Below are positions 24,801 through 37,964 of a stretch of 64,000 nucleotides of DNA, one piece after another. Made by a program: the position numbers and the translations under genes. Below the pieces are notes generated by a model. It was not told the DNA's origin, made no database searches, and was given only the letters and a program-made list of their open reading frames with translations. The DNA is taken from the NCBI RefSeq assembly GCF_000165425.1, contig NW_001799499.1, positions 248,001 to 312,000 on the forward strand, written 5' to 3'. This DNA comes from Paramecium tetraurelia (lineage: Eukaryota > Ciliophora > Oligohymenophorea > Peniculida > Parameciidae). How positions within the stretch are numbered: the stretch's first letter is position 1; the number at the start of each line of letters is the position of its first letter.

Positions 24801-25728
24801 ATGAGTGGTGGTTTAACCTACTTTAATGAAGATTTTCCAGTCTATTCTGATTTGATATCTACCATTAATGATCAATTGCAATCTATTGATAATCTGCATG
24901 TTATCACTTGTACAACAGAAAATAAAAATAATATTGCCTAATATTTAAGAGCGAAAAATGCAACAATGGCTAAATATCTGATTCATCTCAATATGTACTT
25001 ATTACATAAACTCAATTATGGAAATTTGGATGAGTTTCCTGTTGATTAGTTGATAGAAGATAAAATTTTAATACAGAAAATTATTTAAGCTTAAAAAAAA
25101 TTATAATATTCCATTGACAAATTATCAAAATATCAAGAAACATAGATTAATGAAGATGATTAAATTGTGGATTAAGTGGAGAAATTAACCTTAAAGCCTA
25201 GAATAGAGAATCTTCATAAAGATGAAGCTAATGATAAAGTCAACAATCCAAATTAAAAGTATGTGCCACCAAAACTTGCAGCAACTCTTTCAAAAAGCGA
25301 TTTAAATAAATAAAAATAAGAGAGAAGGGAAGAGCTTAGAAAAACATAAAAAAAAGCTTCATTAATTAAGAGTATATTAGATGATCAAGAGGTATTTATG
25401 TATGCAATCATTTTATTAGACTGATAAACCAAAGGAAATGACAGAGAGAGACTTATAATAATTATATTATGGAAGGGCTGAAGATGAAAAATAAATAGAA
25501 AAGAGAAAATATGAAGAAGATCATATGACCAGATTGCCTACTACAAGGGATGAGAAACGAAGGGAAAGAATAGCTGAAAGAAAGGCCAATGTGACAAGGT
25601 TGGATGACTTCTAAGAATTTGAGACCATAAATAAAGTGCTCAATAAAGGAACAAAGAAAATAAAGAAACCATAAGGATAGAAACTCAAAGGAAGCATGAA
25701 AAAAATTGTTAAAAGAAAAAGAAGATGA
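24801..25728 (+). CDS. NGDN: Neuroguidin / Lcp5 (Sas10-Utp3 family)
   Basis: 299 aa. N-terminal Sas10/Utp3/C1D helical domain (MAKYLIHLNMYLLHKLNYG, FPVDQLIEDKILIQKIIQ, LQYSIDKLSKYQ). The characteristic C-terminal block reads YEEDHMTRLPTTRDEKRRER, AERKANVTRLDDFQEF, then a basic nuclear tail (MKKIVKRKRR). One intron, 25392-25419. Homologues act in the small-subunit processome during 18S rRNA maturation. The Thr-Arg-Leu-Pro...Arg-Asp-Glu-Lys block is diagnostic. Confidence 0.92.
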
Positions 25729-25763
25729 ATTATTATTGTTTATTATTTTAATTATATTTTTTT

Positions 25764-26629
25764 ATGACAACAGCACATAGACCAACATACAGGCCTGCTA
25801 TAGGTGGCAGTGAATAGGGTGGAAACAAAATGCTTGTTCATTCAAGATCCTATCATTCAAAAGACTTGCCAGCTTATTTGATATTGAAAATGAGGAAACC
25901 TGGATAAGGTACATAGGCAGAATTGGAATAAAAGGATTTTAAGTTGGATTTAATAAAAAGAGAGGAAGAGGGAAGAAGATAAAGAGAGTTAAAGGCTTTG
26001 GGAGTATCTGAAACCTCATTAGCCATAGAAGCAACATAAAAAAGTAGAAACTTTTTTTTAAATTATTAATTAGATTAAAATAAAGATGTTTAGGAACCCC
26101 AAATATTGAAAAAGACTAAAGTGGAAGAAAAGGAAATTTACCCATAGGATGCTGATGATAAAGAATTCATTAAATCTTCAGATGATGAAGAAGAAAATGC
26201 CCAAAAACCTGAAAAGCCTACTGTGTAATAATAAGAAATGAAAATTGAAGAAAATTCATCATCTTCCTCAAGCGATGAAGAGGATGACGATGAATTATTG
26301 ATGAGAGAGTATCAAAAAATTAAAGAGCAAAGAGAAATTGAAGAGAAAAAAAAAGTAATTCAGATTTATATCAATAGATTTTAGAGAAGCAAGAGTACTT
26401 GGAAAAGAATAGAGAGGAAGAGATTATTAAAGGAAACCCTTTATTAATTAGTGAGGATTATTCTCTTAAGAAAAAGTATTTTTCATTAATCATTCATTTT
26501 AGATGGTATGAAGATACTATCTTCAAAAATCAATCGAGACTGGAAGTAAAGGAAAAATAGAGATTTATTAATGATGCTGTCAGAAGTGATTTCCATAGGA
26601 AATTCTTAAATAGATATATATAAATGTGA
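25764..26629 (+). CDS. CWC15: CWC15 splicing factor
   Basis: 271 aa. The invariant N terminus is present (MTTAHRPTYRPAIGG, HSRSYHSKDLPAYLILKMR), as is the acidic Ser/Asp middle (SSSSSSDEEDDDE-like) and the conserved C-terminal segment (NPLLISEDYSLKKKWYEDT, RFINDAVRSDFHRKFLNRYI). Introns: 26355-26377 and 26476-26502; both are needed to connect the conserved C-terminal block. CWC15 is an NTC-associated spliceosome protein. With CWC2 3.3 kb upstream, two subunits of the same complex are near neighbours on one strand. Confidence 0.94.
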
Positions 26630-26663
26630 TTATTTGTTAATTCTATATTAATTATAAATTAAT

Positions 26664-28446
26664 ATGAGTACGAGTGAACAAAAACAATTTAATATGGATT
26701 ATCAGCAAAAGCTAACCTTGTCACCTTTGTAAAAGTATGAATTATACAACCAATTCCCTTGGCAAATGATTTTACACACTTTATTGATAGTTTTTACGAC
26801 TGTTCAAGTTCTCAATGTGTTGGATTAATTGACTGCTTAAAGCAGAGCTCAGCATATGATTTTTAAGAACATTCTCCTTGGATTGGAAGAGGATAATGAT
26901 GAATAATAATTTTATAACTTCGATGATTTTCAATAGTAGTTGCTTACAATGATGGACAATCTTAATGGTTTGGAAGATATTTTATTTTAAAATGTTAACA
27001 TGAGTTTGTCAGAGTTTAAATTTAATATTTTCTATTCTCAATTCGACACTGACAATGCCAACCAAACAGTATTCGATGTAGATATCGATGAAGGTTTTAC
27101 AGAACCATTTAATATTAATGATGTACATTCTATAAAAAGTTTTATCGGAAATGTTTAACTTATGGAATTTCAAGGGAATAAGATTTATAACTTTATAAAT
27201 TTCAGAGATATTGAAGGAGTCGAATCTTGTACAAATTGGAATTTCAAAATTACATATAATTTCGATAAAATAGGAGTCATTAATGCTAAGATAGAAACAG
27301 GTAATAGTAACTGTCCTGAAGATCAGAAAAAGTAAAGTGGCTAAGACTTTTTGCTTATTCATTTTATAGTCCTTATCTTGGGAGGTATTTCAATTTACAC
27401 TACGATAAAGTATTTATATGATATAGGTTCTGAATATATGTATAATAAATAAATGTATAAGGACATAAAAAATATTGTGGAAACTCAACCCTTAAATGAT
27501 TAATCAGATTTAATTTAGTAGGGACCCTAAGTTGGTGTGAAGTTTTCACAGGCTTGGAGGAATGTTGATTATTAACAAGATGTTAAGGCCTTCAATAATT
27601 GGTATATCTTAAATGCCTTGGGGGGATTTTTCTAAGTGGTTGGAGCAACAATAGCGATAATGGATTAAATTTTGACGAATGATTTATCGATTTATAAGTT
27701 TTAAATTATGATGATGGGATTTGGATGCTTTTCATCTTGGTTAATGCTGTTACAATATTTGGAATACTTCTAAGATATAAGTCTTGTGACTTGGACATTG
27801 AAGAAATCAAGCAAGAATATTGCCATGTTCATATTCAGTATTTTACCATTCTTTTTTGGATTTGTGTATTTGGCTTAGGCTATATTTTGGAAATACAACT
27901 ACTTCTAATCGACTATTGACACTATTTTATCATTGTTTTCCTTATCCAATGGCGATATTTTATTAGGTATAATAATAGTATAATATATAATTAGAATCAT
28001 TTAATTTGGTGAAACCAATTGGAATTATTGGTTAAATTTATCTTATTGTTTTTATGATTGTATTTTTCACAGCAGTATAAAGTGTGTTAATTGCAATTAT
28101 AATGGAAGGATATGATGAAATTAATGCATAAAGAAAAAGGGAGAATAATCAAGATCAAAAAATCAAAGACGAAATTCTGGATTAGATTCAAAAAGAGTAG
28201 GAAGAAATTAGTAAATCTGCAAGAAACGATGAATTTGATGATGACAAGGAGATTATTATTTCCAAATTGAATTTGTTTATGAGGAGAATCGATAGAATGT
28301 TAGAGGATCTTGATCTGATGGCTGATGAAATAGAGAATGCAAATATCACAATTAATGAGAAGGAATATTTATTAAATGTATTAAGGGAAAACATAGATAA
28401 TATATCTAGAAATGTTAAATTTTAAATCAGTAACATGGAGTCATGA
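26664..28446 (+). CDS. Mucolipin/TRPML-like cation channel
   Basis: 584 aa, six predicted transmembrane helices. TM1 (MILHTLLIVFTTVQVLNVL) is followed by a large luminal/extracytosolic loop of ~190 residues. Then come a helix (FLLIHFIVLILGGISIYT), a cluster of helices, a pore region (FFFGFVYLAQAIFWKY, then SLFSLSNGDILL) and a final helix (IYLIVFMIVFFTAVQSVLIA). The NGD pore motif matches the TRPML filter. The C terminus is a charged coiled coil. A single intron, 27967-27994, falls just after the pore. TRPML channels release calcium or iron from endolysosomes; localisation here is inferred. Confidence 0.87.
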
Positions 28447-28671
28447 TTTTGATTATTTTGTTTTGTACTCTAAGTAAAATCGTAATAAATAGTTATTATT
28501 AAATAAAAAGTAACTCATTAAACAATTATTAAATTTGTGATTAAGGAATTCAAATAACAAAACGAGAATTTGAAGGGTAATTTATATCTTGTTATCGTAA
28601 ATCAAATTATCGTTTAAAATAAAAGAGTTGAATTATCCACCATTTTATATTTAAAATTGTGAATTAAATAT
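28447..28671. other. Intergenic region
   Basis: About 225 AT-rich bases between the mucolipin-like and anoctamin genes. Nothing recognisable. Confidence 0.5.
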
Positions 28672-31600
28672 ATGAGTTATTTTTCTTTGTCGCCTTCAAG
28701 TGAAATACTTTCTCATCAAAGTAAGGTGTAAAGCATCAATAATTTTGAAAATTTTGTTCGATCGAAAAGGGAAAGGGATAAAACTATTGACAATAAGTAG
28801 GTTAAGGAATTCAGAGTTATTGCAAAATTTCTTTAGAAATATGAAATATATGTGTAAATGCTTCTTGGCAGATAATTATCCCATAAGGATGAAATGAAAT
28901 TAAGTTAGAAATGGAGCGATAATGTTGATAGTTTTAATGATTAGATGTTGCCAGACGCTATTTTGAGGTTTTGATTTTAATATTATATTTTAGATTTCCA
29001 AACCCTGATTTTAAAAATTGCGAATCATATGATACAATGACAGCATTAGAATCTATGCTCTATATTGAGAGAGTTTTGAAATTAGATAGAAATAATATTG
29101 AAAATAAAATTTTTTTTAAGGCTGTCGAAGGAGTATTGACAAATCTTGAACCAAATAAAATTTCAAGGGTCAGATTCGCATTCACCTAAAATTCATAATT
29201 AAAAGCAACTCATTAAGATTTATATTTATTGGACAACATTCATTAATAAATAAGTGAAAATAATGAACCTATCTATGAGACCATGTAGAAAAAATAAACT
29301 GACACTCAAAATCATTCACTGCCTAAAATTGACATGCTCAATAAGTTAATTTCAAATTTTAAAGAATTATTAAATAATAAAACTGACTAATAAGCTAATA
29401 TTAGATAAAAATTAAATGAACTTTTAGATGTAGACTATAATATTTTGAAGAGGATCTCACCAAGAAAAATGAAAAATGGAGGATTTCTGACTTTCACTAA
29501 TGGAACATGGTCTCGAAATTAATCTGATGCTGCAGACTTTCTTACTTTAATGAGAAATATCATTATTGTCTAATTATTATTAACTGGATATAATGTATAC
29601 AATTCAATTTCAGAAGATGGGAAATATATATTTTGTAAATTGTATGCAACTGAAGACAATCTTAAGACAATGGCTGAAAAACAGAAAATGAAAAAAAAAT
29701 TAAACTTTTGCTTCTCTGATCTATTTTCTTTAGAACCAGTTGATAAAAGCTTTCGACCTTTAAGATTGAACAATAGATTATGGAAGCCAGATGATTATGA
29801 TGATTTGACAGATATGTTTCTTTATTTAAGACCAAAGATCATAAACCTAATAGAAGATATAAATTTCAAGAGAGTTGCTAGAGAAGTAAATTAGAGTAGA
29901 ATAAGCAATCAATTATTTTAATATGGCAAATTGGATATCTAGGATGATGATGAGCTGCCTACTGATCTCCAATGGTTCGCATATTATTAATATCTTGTCC
30001 ATCTTGAAAAAGAATTAAGAAGTATTAGAGTTAAGAATGTAATCAACAGCGATATAGCAGCTTTGATAAACAAATAGTTAACACCTTATGAATTATACAT
30101 AATCAGAAACAATAAAAATGATCAAGTGAAGAAATTAACAAAACAAAATATCAAGGATAAATAAAATTGGTTCCATTAATAGGAAGTCAAAAAGATACAA
30201 GAGAAGGTTTTTGAAGTGATTTAAGAATATTCTAGATTTTTCGTACAGGCTGATAAGGTCACCACTAAATTACTAAAATTATTCAAACAAGAAAGATTGG
30301 CGTAAAAGTACTTTAAAATTTTTGAGGAAGCATTAAAAGTGGCAAATTCGGAAGGAAAAGTACTTTTTAACTTTTGGGATATGATACATTTCGAAAGATT
30401 AGATTCATATGTTATTTTTACTAAACCAACCAAAACCTGTTCTACAACTATGAAATACTAGTACAAGATGTGTTGGTGTAAATATCAGATAAATGAAGAA
30501 AAAAAAATTTCTTTGTTTTCTTCTTCAGAACGTTTGAAGTTGGTAGAATAGTCAATAGATTCATTATTTTAGATGAATGATTTAATAAGCAAGAAAGTTG
30601 TTATATCCCTATTCTGTGTTAATGATCATTATGAATTATTTGGACATTAAACCATTCACTAATAAGAAAATTTAGACGAAGACTTTTATAGAAGGAAGAT
30701 GTATCATCTTGAATACGAATGGGCATTCAATATAGCCAAACCTTGGAGTACTCCGATAAATCAAATTTGTGAATATTATGGTGAAAAGATTGGACTCTAT
30801 TTCTATTACACCACTTATTATACATAAATGTTATTGAAAATTGCCTTTATTGCACTGGCATGTAATTTAATTTAATGGGTCATATAAGATAGTGAAAGTG
30901 ATCTCTACTATTTATTAAGAATTATTTTTGCATTTCTCTAAATCCAATGGACGAATCTATTTGTTGTACTTTGGTAAAAGAAGTAATTAATATTTAATAT
31001 TTAATTTGGTTAAACAGCTAAGGAAGAAATCTAAAAACAGAGGAGTAATTTTATAGGAAGTTACAAAAGATCTGTTGAAAATGACTACATGAATTCTATT
31101 GGAATTAATTCATTTGAATTGTTTACTCGTATGCTATTTGCTACTTCTACGTTGATATTCATCATTGGATTATATGCAGCCATAATGATTGGTTTGTATA
31201 TACTTACAACAACTCTTAAGGCATCATTTCAGAATATATAGGCATTGTAGAGTGGATTCTTTGAAATTCTAGTCACAGCTTCCATAAATATAGTAATAAT
31301 TCAGTTTTTAGATTAAGTATATGATATAATTGCTATTCATTTGACTGATTTTGAAAATCAAAAATCAGTTAAAGATTATGAAGAGAGCTTTATAGTTAAA
31401 AAATATATTTTGTATTTTTTCTCTTATGTTGGACCCTTAATTGTAATTGCATTCTTGAATGGACCATTCGACTTGTATTGCAAGGAAACTAATTGTTCTG
31501 ATCATGTTTAATATCATTTTGCCACTATGATTATATGGATATTTATATTCAAGACTTTCAAAATTATAAAATTACTCTATTATGTTAAGAAGATCCCAAT

Positions 31601-32704
31601 ATTTAAATATACCTTCTATGAAAATGAGATCAATAAGTATGTTGAGGAACAATCGAATAGATAAAATTATGCTAAAAGCTAAGAGAGATATGGAACTTTA
31701 GAAGATTATATGGAGATCTTTTTATAAAATACATTGCTGTCTATTTTTGGTTATACATTCCCTTTTAGCTTTTTTCTTCTATGGGTTTAGAATATTGCAC
31801 AAATGCAAGCAGATAAGGCTAAATTTATTTACTATCTTCAGAGACCCTGGCCTTAAAATAATTCATCTCTAGGAGTATGGAATAGTATCTTAGAGCTAAT
31901 TAATTATGTTTGTATTCTAACAAATACAGGATAAATGATTATAGATTATAGTTTTAAGTATGGAGAGGAGTTGATTTTAATTTATTTAACATTCTTAATT
32001 AGCAATTTTATGATGAATTTCATTATCAATGGAATTTTAGGATAAATCCCTTTTGAATTAGGTTTGTTTTTATAAAGATAAAAATACTTAATTAAAAGTA
32101 CTATTGAATAATTTAAAAAGACTCAGGCAAAGGCTCTAATGAAAAGTCAAGAAAATTTAAAGAAATTTCCCTTATTCAAAGTTTTTGGTTCATCAAACAT
32201 TGAAATTAAGGGATAATTTGAAACAATTAGTTCTGAAGATGAATTATTTGATCATTACGATCTGAACTATATGGAAAAGTTTTGCGAAGTATAAAAAAAA
32301 GACAAATTAAAATAAAATAAGGGTGTAGAAAATTACCCATAAAAAACTTTTAAAAACATTGAAAATAATTAATTAAGATCGACAAAAAATATAGAAAATC
32401 ATCAAAGAAGAACATTAATAGGATCCTTTCAAAAGCTACCCTTAGGGTCAATTTAAAAGCTACCTATTGGATCCATATAAAAATTACCTTTAGGATCTGT
32501 TTAAAAAATTCAGGAATCTAAATAAACTTTGAGTATTGAAGATAAATTTGGAAAGCATAAATTCTTGTTTAAAGAAGAAAAGGAGAATAAAAAAGAATAA
32601 AAATAAGTTGTGAATAGATAAATTAGTGCCCTATTTGATTAAGTAATGTCACATTAAACAATTTCAAAATATTTCTAACGTAGAAAAAATAACTACGTTT
32701 TTGA
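28672..32704 (+). CDS. Anoctamin / TMEM16-family membrane protein
   Basis: About 1,321 aa. A long cytosolic N terminus (~680 residues) precedes the TMEM16 core, which opens with the family signature PWSTPINQICEYYGEKIGLY, FYYTTYYTQMLLKIAFIALA. Helices follow, including FELFTRMLFATSTLIFIIGL, FFSYVGPLIVIAFLNGPFDL and YTFPFSFFLLWVQNIAQM. The cytosolic tail is Lys/Gln-rich and contains a 24-bp repeat. Introns: 28968-28993 and, less surely, a 41-nt intron 32643-32683 that leads to the stop at 32702-32704. Without it the frame runs open into the next gene. TMEM16 proteins are calcium-activated chloride channels or lipid scramblases; which applies is unknown. The 3' boundary is the uncertain part. 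Confidence 0.85.
32421..32510 (+). repeat. 24-bp coding tandem repeat
   Basis: Three full copies and a partial fourth of a 24-bp unit. They begin GGATCC, GGGTCA, GGATCC and GGATCT at 32421, 32445, 32469 and 32493. Each encodes an octapeptide of the type GS-x-QKLP-(L/I). Third-position differences show the copies have diverged under coding constraint. They lie in the cytosolic tail of the anoctamin. Confidence 0.85.
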
Positions 32705-32713
32705 AATAAAAAA

Positions 32714-35700
32714 ATGGAAAAGGTCAGACAAAAAAAAGTTGCATTCAGCATAAGAGTTTTTATATTAAAAAGTACTATTAAACTCTCATAGGTTAATCTG
32801 GTCTGACCTAAAGATTTCATGTAGATTTGTGTATATGAGAAGAAAGACTTTATACCTAAGGAACCTTGATTATAGAAAATTTACTATCTTCAAAAGGAAT
32901 TAACAGGCCATTTAAGAGCTATACAAAGAAAAGGCAAAAAATAAATTTAGAAAAGATTTCAAATTACTTTAGAATTCCAAAAGAAATACAAATCATATAA
33001 ATATTAAAGAAGATATAGAGGAATTAAGTCTCTTGAAGATAAAATAAAAGAACTATATCAATAAACATACTTGGCTCAATAGTAGAAAAGTCTTACTCTT
33101 GAAAGTCAAAGGAATTTGGTTTAGTTAATATAGAAGATTATGCTAAAGGGTTCCTTCCTTTAAAATAGCATTAGATTTTCTCTCTAAAGCCAAATTAATT
33201 GAAAAAATTAGAGGAGAGACAGATCTTAAAGAGAAACTTGCGAAATCTCTAGGAGATCCAGCAAAAATCTAATATATTGGACTAGATACTTTAATTACAG
33301 GATATCTATCATTACAATATAAGTATTTTATTTGTATATTTAAAGTCCCAAAGATAGATTTGAAATTCCATGTACAACCAGATAATTCAATATAATTGAT
33401 TACTACATCAATAAAAAGAAATCAGACATTTTCACATTCATAGTGGATAGTTTTAGGGACACTTACATCTTTGATCATTAATACTAAAAATTGTAATAAT
33501 TTTCAATGCAGTATTTTGAAGAAGAACTATTTCCTATTGAAAACTTTAAGTTGAGAAGATAATTAAATAGTACTACTTGGATTAGTGAAAATTAATAGGG
33601 GAGAAAATTCTTAATATAATTTTTGTAAATCAGGCATGAATAGTAATTTAAATATTAAAGGCCTAATTACGAGAGCTATGGAGTTTGTTATTTAGAGGGA
33701 GACCTCAACATTCGACTTAGCAATTTAGTAGATTAGGTTGATGACTTCTATATAAAGGGATATTGTGTCATAAAATATAATGTATATTCTTAAATAACTT
33801 TAAAATAAGTAATAAAATATAGGTTTATTCATGGGATACAATATAAAATAGAAGAACTCTATGAATTTTTACATGCCTGTCTCTAGATTATAAAGCAGTA
33901 GAAGTGTGGAGACATAAATTTAAGTAGTTTTGTGTTTCATCAAAGAACCTATATATTATTCAAATCTAATCATAATGATGATGATGACTTAATCAACTTG
34001 GCATAAGTCATTATTGAAATGATATTATTAAAACCAGTCCCTGATGCAATTTCTGGGTATTCTAAAATTACTATATCCCATCCCCTTAAGCCAATACTTT
34101 AATCAATGATTTACGAAGATGTATAAATTGATGATTTACTCTATAGAATCCCTCTTACATCTAGTTTTGTTGAAATTGACGTAGAGGATGAGATTAAAAT
34201 AAAAGAGAGAAAAAAAGATGAAGATATTATAGATTTCTTAACTCTCTCGATTCATTAAATCAATTTGAATTTCAGAATGAAATAATTTAAAGAAGCCTTA
34301 AAAGAAATTTAAAAGGCAGAAATTTAATTGAGCAACAATAAATTTACATCTGCAACTTCAATTGAATAGGGGTTTTATCGCTATTTTATAACAAATCAAT
34401 ACAAAATTTTGACTAGTCATTCAGACATCTCTTTTACATTTAATGTTCTCTTAATTATATATATTAAATTTGGCACTTTATTGTAAATGAAGTTTAATTT
34501 TATATAAGAACTGGAAATGCTCTACTACGCTTTGATGCGATCAGTTGAAAGCTTAGATGATTTAGTTAAATAATTAACTCTTAATGTTAAATTAGAGTAA
34601 CTGACAAACACAGAATAGAAGATTATGTTGAGAAGAAAGTTAACACGATCTAATTCACAAATAGACTTATAATCAAAAGATAGATTACAACTTATTAAAG
34701 AAATTAGAAAGAATCCTACACATATCAAAATAATTACCAAAGTGAAAAAGGAATTATAACGATATTGCTTATAATTTCAAGCTTTGCATTCATTATATCT
34801 CTATTTCAATTAGGATTTCGTTTATTCTGCCTAAATTTTAGAGGATATCTAAACTACCTAGACTATGATTATTTAGGCTTAAACAAAAATCATATAGGTT
34901 GTTGAAGAACCTGATGATTTAACACCTAATTAATTTAATTTTAACCAATAATCCCCCACTTTAGATGCTGCTTTGAAGATTGCTTAAGAGGATAACTTTG
35001 AAATATAAAAAGAATTTGATGACTCTCCTAATTACTGTTTACAGTTATTATATTACAAATATTTATAATTAATTGTGTGGTTTGATGGAGGAAAAGAAAC
35101 TTTTCATAATAATTACAGTGACTTCCTAAAAGATCAAGTCAGCTCGCCTGTCTATGAATATTTCTCGTCATAATTGAAGATAATTTAAAGATACGAAATA
35201 CCAAAAGACTATATTGCATTTAATAAGGAATGTGAAATTGGAAAATACATTGTAATAAGCATGAATAAGTGGATTGAATAGTCGTACTTCATTCCTTCCA
35301 AACTAGAATATTGTAATGACTTTCAATTGATGTGGAAACAATTGACATCCTATAGTGTATTAGAGTAATCATTAGAAAACAGACAGATACTAATTAAATT
35401 ATTAAACTAGAAGGAGCAAACTCTTCCATACATATTATTAGAACTAAGAGCCATCCATTAACTTCTTCATTTAGATAATTATGTTCCACTTCATATATCT
35501 TTGAATCCGAAACATATTAACACAAAGAATCTTAATAGCAGTTTTGTTAAAAATAGCTTAATAAAAAGACTACAACAATTGCATAATGAAGTCTCGATTG
35601 ATTCAGATTCTTGGTTTCATTCTAAAGGATTATTGCAATTTAGATTATTTTACATTTTATCTCTGTTTTTCTCGTTTTCTAGAAAGCATTTTGAAAATAT

Positions 35701-37868
35701 GATGGCAGAAGATTCTAATTTATTATTTTTAGGGGAAATGGCAATGAAACAAGCATCATGCTAATCTGAATCAGATGCAAAAAGAGTTTAAGCATCTTAA
35801 ATAAGAATGATGACATTTGATGTAAAGGAATTGAAATCTGATCCAAAGCCAAATCAAGTTAATAAAATACTAAGTTCATATTTTTTCATAAGGGATTTTA
35901 TCTCACAAAATGAAGATGATGATCTCAAATTTTTGATAGATAAATATAATGATTAATTGAAGCCATCTTTAATTGTCTTGGCAATCATTCAATACTATAT
36001 CGCTATTGATCGTAAGGACTTAGCTGATATAATCATTTTATAAACCTTCAAATTAATTGAGTATAATGTGAGTCTGTTTGACTATGCTCATCCTACCTTT
36101 AAAGAAGATCTGCTGTTGTTATAAATAAAGGTTAATGAGGAAAAATTGGTTCACATGGAACCCTTTGACAGACTATTTAAAAGGAAAGCTGATTTTAGAA
36201 GTCTTACATCAGATGTTTTATTAAATTTATAGTATGTGATATATAATTAGTTCTTTCATCTAGATATTTAATTTAATATTGATATGTTGGAGGATTAATT
36301 TAAGAATTTCAGCCAATTGCCACCTTAATATGATAAACTAAAAAGTATATATTAATTATATCTGCTGTATTTGCAGACTACGCAAGGAAACATTAATTTG
36401 GAAGAAATCGAAAAGTACTAATTATAATATATCAAGATTTATAAAAATAGAATTTAAATAGAATACTGCTTATTCAGCAATAATTAAAAATATTTTAGTT
36501 AGATATTATATTAATATGCAAGACTTTGAATTGGCCTTACCCTTAGTCTAAAATATTTTAGATTACCTGTATTCTCTAAAAATATTATCAAACTTCGTAT
36601 TAAAATAAATTAATGAAACCAGCTATGTAAGACTAGATAGTGATTATGATAGGTTATTGAAAATAATGTGAATTTCATATCATCAATTGTGGATGTTTAA
36701 TTAATTGAAGTCCATCCTGAAGAAACGGATGACTAATATTTTCATATTATTGATACGTAGTTCATACAGGAGAATTTGATTCATTACATAGATATTATTA
36801 CTAATCTATAAGATGATACTCAAAAATACCCCAAAATATAAGAAATATTTAAGCTCTTATTTGAAATATCAGAACCGACAACTTAAAATAACCTATTTAA
36901 GGTGTTATCGCAATTATTTTTATGTTATTCACAACCTGAATACCTTCCCTCTATTTTCAATCAAGTATACAAAAATCAAGAGAGATAAGTAAGTATCCAT
37001 CAACTATTTTATAATAGCTCTATACATATCTGAATCAAAGGAATGGCTTAAAAGAGAAAATGAGTCAATTAATCATAATTAATGAACTAAGCGAAGAGGA
37101 CAATGCCAAAATGACTGCTTAAATCAATGTTCTGAATTATCTAATCACTATATACGAAAGTGTGAGCAAAGGCATTACTCAAACCACTATTTTAAGTTGG
37201 AGCATATAAGCTGCTGAAAAAGCCATGATTGGGTACAAAATTTAAGGCAAAAACTTTTAATCTTCATGTCATTTCATATACCCTCAACTGTTTCTATAAT
37301 TGTCTGATTGTTTTGTAAGGTTAGGGTAAATTTCAACTGCTTTGATACATATTGATTAGTCTGAAGAAGATTTGTTGGATTGGTTCCGTTAAAATAAACA
37401 TCCTTTAAAAGGGTTTTTCTTTATGAAATAAGCTCTCTTAAGGCCCCTTTTAACAGAATTATTTACTAAATATACAGCTTTGTTAATGGAGTTGTAATAG
37501 ATTAATCGATTATAAATTTATGATATTATTCGTGCTCTATTTTAATTCAATAAAAAAATTTTACAACTTTTTGAAAATAGCTATGATTATCAATCATTAG
37601 AATATGGCTTATTAGCTTATACTAAATCTTTAGATTCAGCTGATAAAATCACAGTGGACATATTTGAAATGTATCAAGGGAATGAGCCAATTTCATTAAT
37701 GAAATAAGTTATGAAGATTTCTCCTTATGATATGACAGGAATAAATATTTTAATTGATGTAAAATATATTATTTACATAATAAATAGGCCTAGTCCATTT
37801 TTCAATTATTTAATTAAAATAATTAATTTACTAAAATAGTCTAAAAAAAAATAGAAGAGTACATTTGA
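32714..37868 (+). CDS. Giant IQ-motif protein, family not recognised
   Basis: About 1,639 aa in the model starting MEKVRQKKVAFSIRVF. An early basic, IQ-like helical segment (RAIQRKGKKQIQKRFQITLE, KKYKSYKYQRRYRGIKSLED) is followed by FKIALDFLSKAKLIEKIRGE and TLITGYLSLQYNPKDRFEIP, then more than 1,200 residues of mostly helical sequence without known motifs. Introns in the body: 33124-33148, 33323-33345, 36498-36522, 36627-36652, 36989-37017 and 37759-37787. The 5' part is uncertain: two TGA codons must be removed by a 33-nt intron (32792-32824) and an unusually long 45-nt one (32831-32875). IQ motifs suggest calmodulin binding; the rest is unknown. The reading frame itself is well supported. 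Confidence 0.72.
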
Positions 37869-37964
37869 CTTAAATAATTTAATTCACTCAATTTTATTAT
37901 TATTAATATGATATTTATTTATGTAATATAATTAATCACAAACTTCGTTTTTATTAATTTAATT

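Noticed and set aside
27009-27362. 117-aa minus-strand ORF, longest in the standard-code scan
   Set aside because: It lies opposite the luminal loop of the mucolipin-like channel and has no conserved feature.
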